A DNA stretch of 64,000 nucleotides from Pontibacter beigongshangensis (GTDB taxonomy: Bacteria > Bacteroidota > Bacteroidia > Cytophagales > Hymenobacteraceae), in contig NZ_VFSD01000013.1 in assembly GCF_014332515.1 (NCBI RefSeq), positions 1 to 64,000 of the forward strand, in the 5' to 3' direction. The notes under the pieces were generated by a model that saw nothing but the letters and a program-made list of their open reading frames with translations, made no database searches and was not told where the DNA came from. Of this stretch, positions 60,011-64,000 are shown piece after piece. The position numbers and the translations under genes are program-made. Within the stretch, counting starts at the first letter, position 1; every line of letters starts with the position of its first letter.

Positions 60011-62191
60011 ATGAAGACAATTTTACGCGCATTACTCTTACTGGTATTCGTAACAAGCAGCCTGCAGGCTTTTGCCCAGGGCAAAGTTTACATCCGCACC
60101 AATACGTGCGGGGCCTTCTGGGAGCTTAGTGGCAACGAGGTGGCCATGGAGGCCGTTTTTGGCCCCGGAAACTGGCAACAGCAGCACTTCGAAACTACCA
60201 ATGTCTCCGCTTTATTTTCGCAAAGCAACGACTTCATCTTTATAGAAGGAAGTAACTGCGGCACCGAAGAGATGATTGAGTTTCTGGATGCCAACCGTGC
60301 GGCCCTGGAGAAGTGGGTGAGCGAGGGCGGTAAGCTGCTGATAAATGCTGCCCCAAGTGAGGGTCCTTACACCATCGATATTGGCTTTGGCGGCGTGCAG
60401 CTTTCATGGGCAGAAGATGGTTCTTATGGCTTCTACGGCGAGAAAGCAAACACAAAGCACCCGATCTTTAGAGGACCTCTTAAAACAGTGGGCAGCGAGT
60501 GGAGCGGCAGTGCCTTTGCACACCATAAAGTGCTTGGCGACGGGCTTACCAGCATCATCAAAGACCTGGAATCAGATGAGGTATACCTGGCTGAGAAAAA
60601 ATGGGGAAATGGCACTGTTATTTTTGGCGGACTTACGCTGGCCTTTTTCCAGGGCGACTACGGCGACTGGGCTCCGGCAGACGAGGTGGCCAACATCCAC
60701 CGGAACCTGCTCTCTTATTTAGGAACCAACGAGCTGGAGTTCTCACCTGCCGGCACAATCTCTTACTGCCATGGCACAGAACTAACGGTGCCTTTTAATG
60801 CGGTAGGTTTTTACAAGCCAGGCACTGCGTTCACGTTGCAGCTTTCTGATGCGGCAGGCAGCTTTGGCTCTCCTGTTACCATTGCCACGTTTACAGATGC
60901 AACAGCAGCAGAGATTTCGGCTGCTGTTCCTGCCCATATCCCGGCTGGTTCTGGCTATAAGATCAGGCTGGTAGTGAGCGACTATGGCCTAATTTCGGCT
61001 TCGGGCAACCTGACTATTAACGCGATGCCAACCTTTACTACCACCAAGACCGCTGTAAGCTGCGTGGGTGGCAACAATGGTTCTATTACTGTTACTGCCG
61101 TAGGTGGTAATCTGTATGCGATTAATGGCGGAGCCTATAGCACACAAAATGTATTCAGAAATTTAGCTGCCGGTACGTATACCATTCAGGTTAAAGCAGC
61201 CACCGGTTGCGAGTCTGTAGTGCAGACAGTTGAGATCGGAACCGCTCCTGATACAACCTTGCCTACCATTACAGCCCCGGCTGCTGTTACTGTTCATCGT
61301 GGAACTTCCTGCGGTGCAGTTAGTGTGGCTTTGGGTACTCCGATTACAGGCGATAACTGCTCAGTCGCTAGCGTAACAAACAATGCCCCTGCTACTTTCC
61401 CGTTAGGAACAACCACTGTAACCTGGACCGTGACAGACAAGGCTGGGAACAAGGCTACCGCTCTACAGCAAGTAACTGTGGCAGGAGAATCGTCTGCTCT
61501 GGCTGTTTCTGCTTCAGGAGGAGCTGGTGCAAACACAATTGTACTGGGCTACGAGTCGCAGACCATTACGCTTACAGCCGCGGCAGGTGACAGCAATTAT
61601 GGATGGTCTCCGGCTACCGGCTTAAGCAAAACCCTAGGGGCTACCACGGTGTTCACGCCAACGGCTGCCGGTGTTTACACCTTCACGGCAACGGCTACCA
61701 CTACACAAGGCTGCCCTGTTTCAGGATCTGTTACCATAACGGTAGTAGATGCGCGCTGCGGCAACAAAAACGACAAAGTGCTTGTGTGCCACAATGGCCA
61801 GGAAATCTGCATAGCAGCAAGTGCTGTAAAGGCTCACCTCGCCCATGGTTGCTCTGTAGGGCCTTGCAGCAACACAGCTGCCATTGCTTCTGTTTCTAAG
61901 GATAAAAAAGCGGTTGCGCTTGAAGTAGAGGATGAAAGCCTGGAAGCTTACCCGAACCCATTCGGCGAGTCGACTCAAATCAGCTTTACCTTGAAAGAGG
62001 CCGGCAGCTACCGCCTGGAACTGTTTGATGCGAAGGGTGTGCTGATGAATACCCTGGCTACAGGCGAAGGCGTGGCAGGAGCCACACATGCCTATCAGCT
62101 AAGCGGCAGCAAGCTGGCAAAAGGTGTTTACGTGGCCCGGCTCGTAACGGCTGGTGAAGTAAAAACCATGAAGATCGTTCTGAACAAGTAA
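60011..62191 (+). CDS. T9SS cargo protein with glutamine-amidotransferase-like and HYR domains
   Basis: 726 residues, exported. Signal peptide (LLLLVFVTSSLQAFAQ). Residues about 25-245 resemble a class I glutamine-amidotransferase-like (ThuA/GATase1-type) fold: SNDFIFIEGSNCGTEEMIEFLDANRAALEKWVSEGGKLLINAAPSEG, GTVIFGGLTLAFFQGDYGDWAP. Then Ig-like domains, a HYR domain (TLPTITAPAAVTVHRG to TWTVTDKAGNKATALQQVTV), a PKD-like stretch and a Cys-containing linker, and finally the C-terminal type A sorting domain (EAYPNPFGESTQISF, KGVYVARLVT, KTMKIVLNK). Substrate unknown. It ends at a strong terminator. Confidence 0.85.
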   Translation: MKTILRALLLLVFVTSSLQAFAQGKVYIRTNTCGAFWELSGNEVAMEAVFGPGNWQQQHFETTNVSALFSQSNDFIFIEGSNCGTEEMIEFLDANRAALEKWVSEGGKLLINAAPSEGPYTIDIGFGGVQLSWAEDGSYGFYGEKANTKHPIFRGPLKTVGSEWSGSAFAHHKVLGDGLTSIIKDLESDEVYLAEKKWGNGTVIFGGLTLAFFQGDYGDWAPADEVANIHRNLLSYLGTNELEFSPAGTISYCHGTELTVPFNAVGFYKPGTAFTLQLSDAAGSFGSPVTIATFTDATAAEISAAVPAHIPAGSGYKIRLVVSDYGLISASGNLTINAMPTFTTTKTAVSCVGGNNGSITVTAVGGNLYAINGGAYSTQNVFRNLAAGTYTIQVKAATGCESVVQTVEIGTAPDTTLPTITAPAAVTVHRGTSCGAVSVALGTPITGDNCSVASVTNNAPATFPLGTTTVTWTVTDKAGNKATALQQVTVAGESSALAVSASGGAGANTIVLGYESQTITLTAAAGDSNYGWSPATGLSKTLGATTVFTPTAAGVYTFTATATTTQGCPVSGSVTITVVDARCGNKNDKVLVCHNGQEICIAASAVKAHLAHGCSVGPCSNTAAIASVSKDKKAVALEVEDESLEAYPNPFGESTQISFTLKEAGSYRLELFDAKGVLMNTLATGEGVAGATHAYQLSGSKLAKGVYVARLVTAGEVKTMKIVLNK

Positions 62192-62250
62192 GCGATTTCA
62201 TTTTTCTGGCATCCTGCGTGTAAGAAAGCGGGTGCAGAAGCTTCTGATAA

Positions 62251-62290
62251 GCAAGGCCCCAGCTATTTCAGTCGGGGCCTTGCTTTTTTG
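62251..62290 (+). terminator. Rho-independent terminator of the T9SS cargo gene
   Basis: 10-bp GC-rich perfect stem (GCAAGGCCCC with GGGGCCTTGC), 13-base loop and six T residues. Lies between the gene and repeat copy 22. Confidence 0.9.
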
Positions 62291-62328
62291 CTTTCAGACC
62301 GATGCTACCTAGCAATATGAGAGCAGCG

Positions 62329-62358
62329 CTTCAGGAAGGGCATTTTGATTCAAATAAT
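62329..62358 (+). repeat. 30-bp interspersed repeat, copy 22
   Basis: CTTCAGGAAGGGCATTTTGA then TTCAAATAAT. The half-palindrome is damaged (CTTCAGGAAG keeps a different self-complementary form). Preceded by AGAGCAGCG. Confidence 0.75.
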
Positions 62359-62378
62359 CTGGTTTAGCACAAACCCCG

Positions 62379-62403
62379 CAGCGTGCGCAGCTCCTGCGAG
62401 CGT
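62379..62403 (+). repeat. 25-bp second repeat family, copy B
   Basis: CAGCGTGCGCAGCTCCTGCG then AGCGT. One base from copy A at 48641-48665, and again on the AT-rich side of a 30-bp repeat. Confidence 0.75.
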
Positions 62404-62602
62404 TTTGTTGGGGAGAGATTCTGTGCAGCTTCTTGTGCACGAACGGTAGTGGCAGCTAAGCCACAGCCAAAATCCGGCAGCGGTAAGAGGCATTATCCCG
62501 TCTAAAAATCTTAACTTTACAATCTGTTAGGAGCAGGAGCACGTACAGTAGAGACTGAATTTGCGTTAGCTTAGATCCTACAACTACAAAGAATTCTGAA
62601 AT

Positions 62603-64000
62603 TTGGAAAATACGCCTAAAGCAACAGGTAAAGCATTCGACTCCGATGTGCTGAAGCGGCTCTTCACGTTTGTGAAGCCCTACGGCAGGACGTTTTACTT
62701 TATTGTTTTCCTGACCTTTGCCTCTGCCGTGCTTTCGGCGGTGCGGCCCTTCCTTATCCAGTACACCGTAGACCACGATATTCTGGAGAACGACTGGGAA
62801 GGCCTTAACCGCATGTTCGTGATACTGGCCGTGCTGTTGGTGGTGCATGCCATCGTGCAGTACCTGCACACCTACTTCGCCGGCTGGCTGGGGCAGCACG
62901 TGGTGCGCGACATCCGTGTAAAGCTCTACCGGCACATCCTCAACCTGCGCCTCAAGTTCTTCGACCGTACGCCCATCGGCACGCTCGTAACCCGCAACGT
63001 GTCGGATGTGGAAACGCTCTCCGATGTGTTCAGCGAAGGCCTGGCAGCCATGATCGGTGATATTCTGCAGCTGGTCTTTATCGTGGGTTTCATGTTTTAC
63101 ATCGATGTGAAGCTGACGCTGGTAAGCCTCTCCACCTTTCCGCTGATGCTGATAAGCACCTACATTTTCAAGGAGAAGATAAAAGGCACTTTCCAGGAGG
63201 TCCGCACGGCGGTGGCAAGGCTCAACTCGTTTGTGCAGGAGCATATCACGGGCATGAGCATTGTGCAGATCTTCAACAACGAGGAGCGCGAGATGGAGAA
63301 GTTCCGCGAGATCAACAAAGAGCACACCCGTGCCAACATCCGCTCGGTACTCTACTACTCCATTTACTTTCCGGTGGCCGAGATTATTGCAGCGGCCGGT
63401 CTGGGCCTGCTGGTGTGGTACGGCGCCTACGGCGTGCTCGACGATAGCATTACGCTGGGAACGCTCATGGCCTTTATCATGTACATCCAGATGTTCTTCC
63501 GCCCGATACGGCAGATTGCCGACCGCTTTAACACGCTGCAGTTGGGGGTGGTGAGTACCGAGCGCCTCATGCGCCTGCTCGACAGCAAAGAGATGATCGC
63601 CGACAACGGTTCGTTTGCCCCAGCCACGGTTAAGGGCGATATCTCTTTCCAGAATGTATGGTTTGCCTACCAGAACGAGGAGTGGGTCCTACGGAATATC
63701 TCCTTTGATGTAAAGGCCGGCGAATCGGTGGCTTTTGTAGGAGCAACGGGTGCCGGCAAGACATCGGTGATCAACCTGCTCAGCCGCTTCTACGAAATCA
63801 ACAGCGGCCATATTCTGATAGACGGGCACGACCTGAAGGAGTTTGACCTGAGCGCGCTGCGGCACCACATTGGGGTAGTGTTGCAGGATGTGTTCCTGTT
63901 CTCCGGCACCATTGCCGACAACATCAGCCTGGGCAACAAAAACATTACGGAGGAGCAGATGTGGCACGCCGCCGACCTGGTGGGAGCCCGCAGGTTTATT
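62603..64000 (+). CDS. MsbA-type ABC transporter, permease fused to ATPase (truncated by window end)
   Basis: The first 466 codons are present and the frame is open to the last base. The start is the TTG at 62603, because an in-frame TGA lies 6 bases upstream and no ATG precedes the transmembrane domain. Six membrane helices occupy residues about 25-310 (FYFIVFLTFASAVLSAV, MFVILAVLLVVHAIVQYLHTY, with KFFDRTPIGTLVTRNVSDVETLSDVFSEG between). The ATPase domain starts near residue 350, with Walker A GATGAGKTS at about 380-388 and the Q-loop VVLQDVFLFSG at about 426. Members export lipids, glycans or drugs; the substrate is not determined by sequence. Confidence 0.93.
   Translation, partial: MENTPKATGKAFDSDVLKRLFTFVKPYGRTFYFIVFLTFASAVLSAVRPFLIQYTVDHDILENDWEGLNRMFVILAVLLVVHAIVQYLHTYFAGWLGQHVVRDIRVKLYRHILNLRLKFFDRTPIGTLVTRNVSDVETLSDVFSEGLAAMIGDILQLVFIVGFMFYIDVKLTLVSLSTFPLMLISTYIFKEKIKGTFQEVRTAVARLNSFVQEHITGMSIVQIFNNEEREMEKFREINKEHTRANIRSVLYYSIYFPVAEIIAAAGLGLLVWYGAYGVLDDSITLGTLMAFIMYIQMFFRPIRQIADRFNTLQLGVVSTERLMRLLDSKEMIADNGSFAPATVKGDISFQNVWFAYQNEEWVLRNISFDVKAGESVAFVGATGAGKTSVINLLSRFYEINSGHILIDGHDLKEFDLSALRHHIGVVLQDVFLFSGTIADNISLGNKNITEEQMWHAADLVGARRFI

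Larger units (their letters stand above)
62192..62602. other. 410-base intergenic region with repeats
   Basis: Holds the terminator at 62251-62290, repeat copy 22 (62329-62358) and the second copy of the 25-bp repeat (62379-62403). Nothing else recognised. Confidence 0.6.

Noticed and set aside
5390..62358. 30-bp repeats as a CRISPR array
   Set aside because: Copies are scattered over 57 kb, in both orientations, without regular spacers or cas genes.

Overview
This window comes from a member of the Bacteroidota, most likely a Cytophagales relative of the Hymenobacteraceae (Pontibacter/Hymenobacter type; the genus is inference). The evidence is two very large secreted proteins ending in type IX secretion (T9SS) sorting domains, a PorE-like TPR/beta-propeller/OmpA lipoprotein, DUF4270, DUF4293 and DUF4476 proteins, a bacterial GGGP-synthase homologue, an UpxY antiterminator, TAnnTTTG promoter boxes, and A-rich rather than Shine-Dalgarno-like leaders. 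No rRNA, prophage, integrase, complete IS or CRISPR array was seen.

Layout. (1) About 0.3-25.6 kb, all on the minus strand, is an exopolysaccharide/capsule locus. Read in the direction of transcription it holds an O-antigen-type ABC permease, a GT2, a 1.2 kb non-coding stretch, then Wza-like, Wzc-like, UpxY, GT4, Wzy-like, GT2, WecG/TagA-type GT, WecB, Wzx-like flippase, GT2, WcaJ-type initiating transferase, a beta-helix (pectate-lyase-like) protein and a 1490-residue T9SS protein. Together these form a nearly complete Wzx/Wzy pathway plus one orphan ABC permease. (2) 26-34 kb holds RidA, a small secreted protein, a degenerate 3-hydroxyacyl-CoA dehydrogenase, GlmS, DUF4270 and a short glycogen-synthase-like protein. 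(3) 33.7-43 kb holds panC, panD, a UPF0104 flippase-like protein, rfaE2 and a zinc peptidase; then an acyl-CoA dehydrogenase, an AraC regulator, a three-gene operon ending in GGGP synthase, and a membrane-anchored J-domain/TPR protein. (4) 42.9-43.9 kb is a pair of antibiotic-resistance-type genes (arr and an AAC(3)-I-like acetyltransferase). (5) 44-64 kb is mostly plus strand: a diadenylate-cyclase-like sensor protein, tRNA-Phe (minus), two Fe-S electron-transfer proteins, a PorE-like lipoprotein, purM, a methyltransferase, DUF4476, DUF4293, a thiolase, truA, a second T9SS protein and a truncated MsbA-type ABC transporter.

The most unusual content is between the genes. A 30-bp element (half-palindrome CTCCGGAGGGGC joined to an AT-rich half ATTTTGATTAGAATAATT, usually with CAGCAG a few bases outside the G-rich end) occurs 22 times, always intergenic, in both orientations. 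Period-7 direct-repeat arrays of several different unit sequences lie next to some copies, and one inverted pair of TAGATNN arrays sits between the two Fe-S genes. One 30-bp copy has been interrupted by a 173-bp MITE-like element with 23-bp inverted ends and an 8-bp target duplication. Hairpin terminators separate three copies from their upstream genes, so the 30-bp element is not itself the terminator there.
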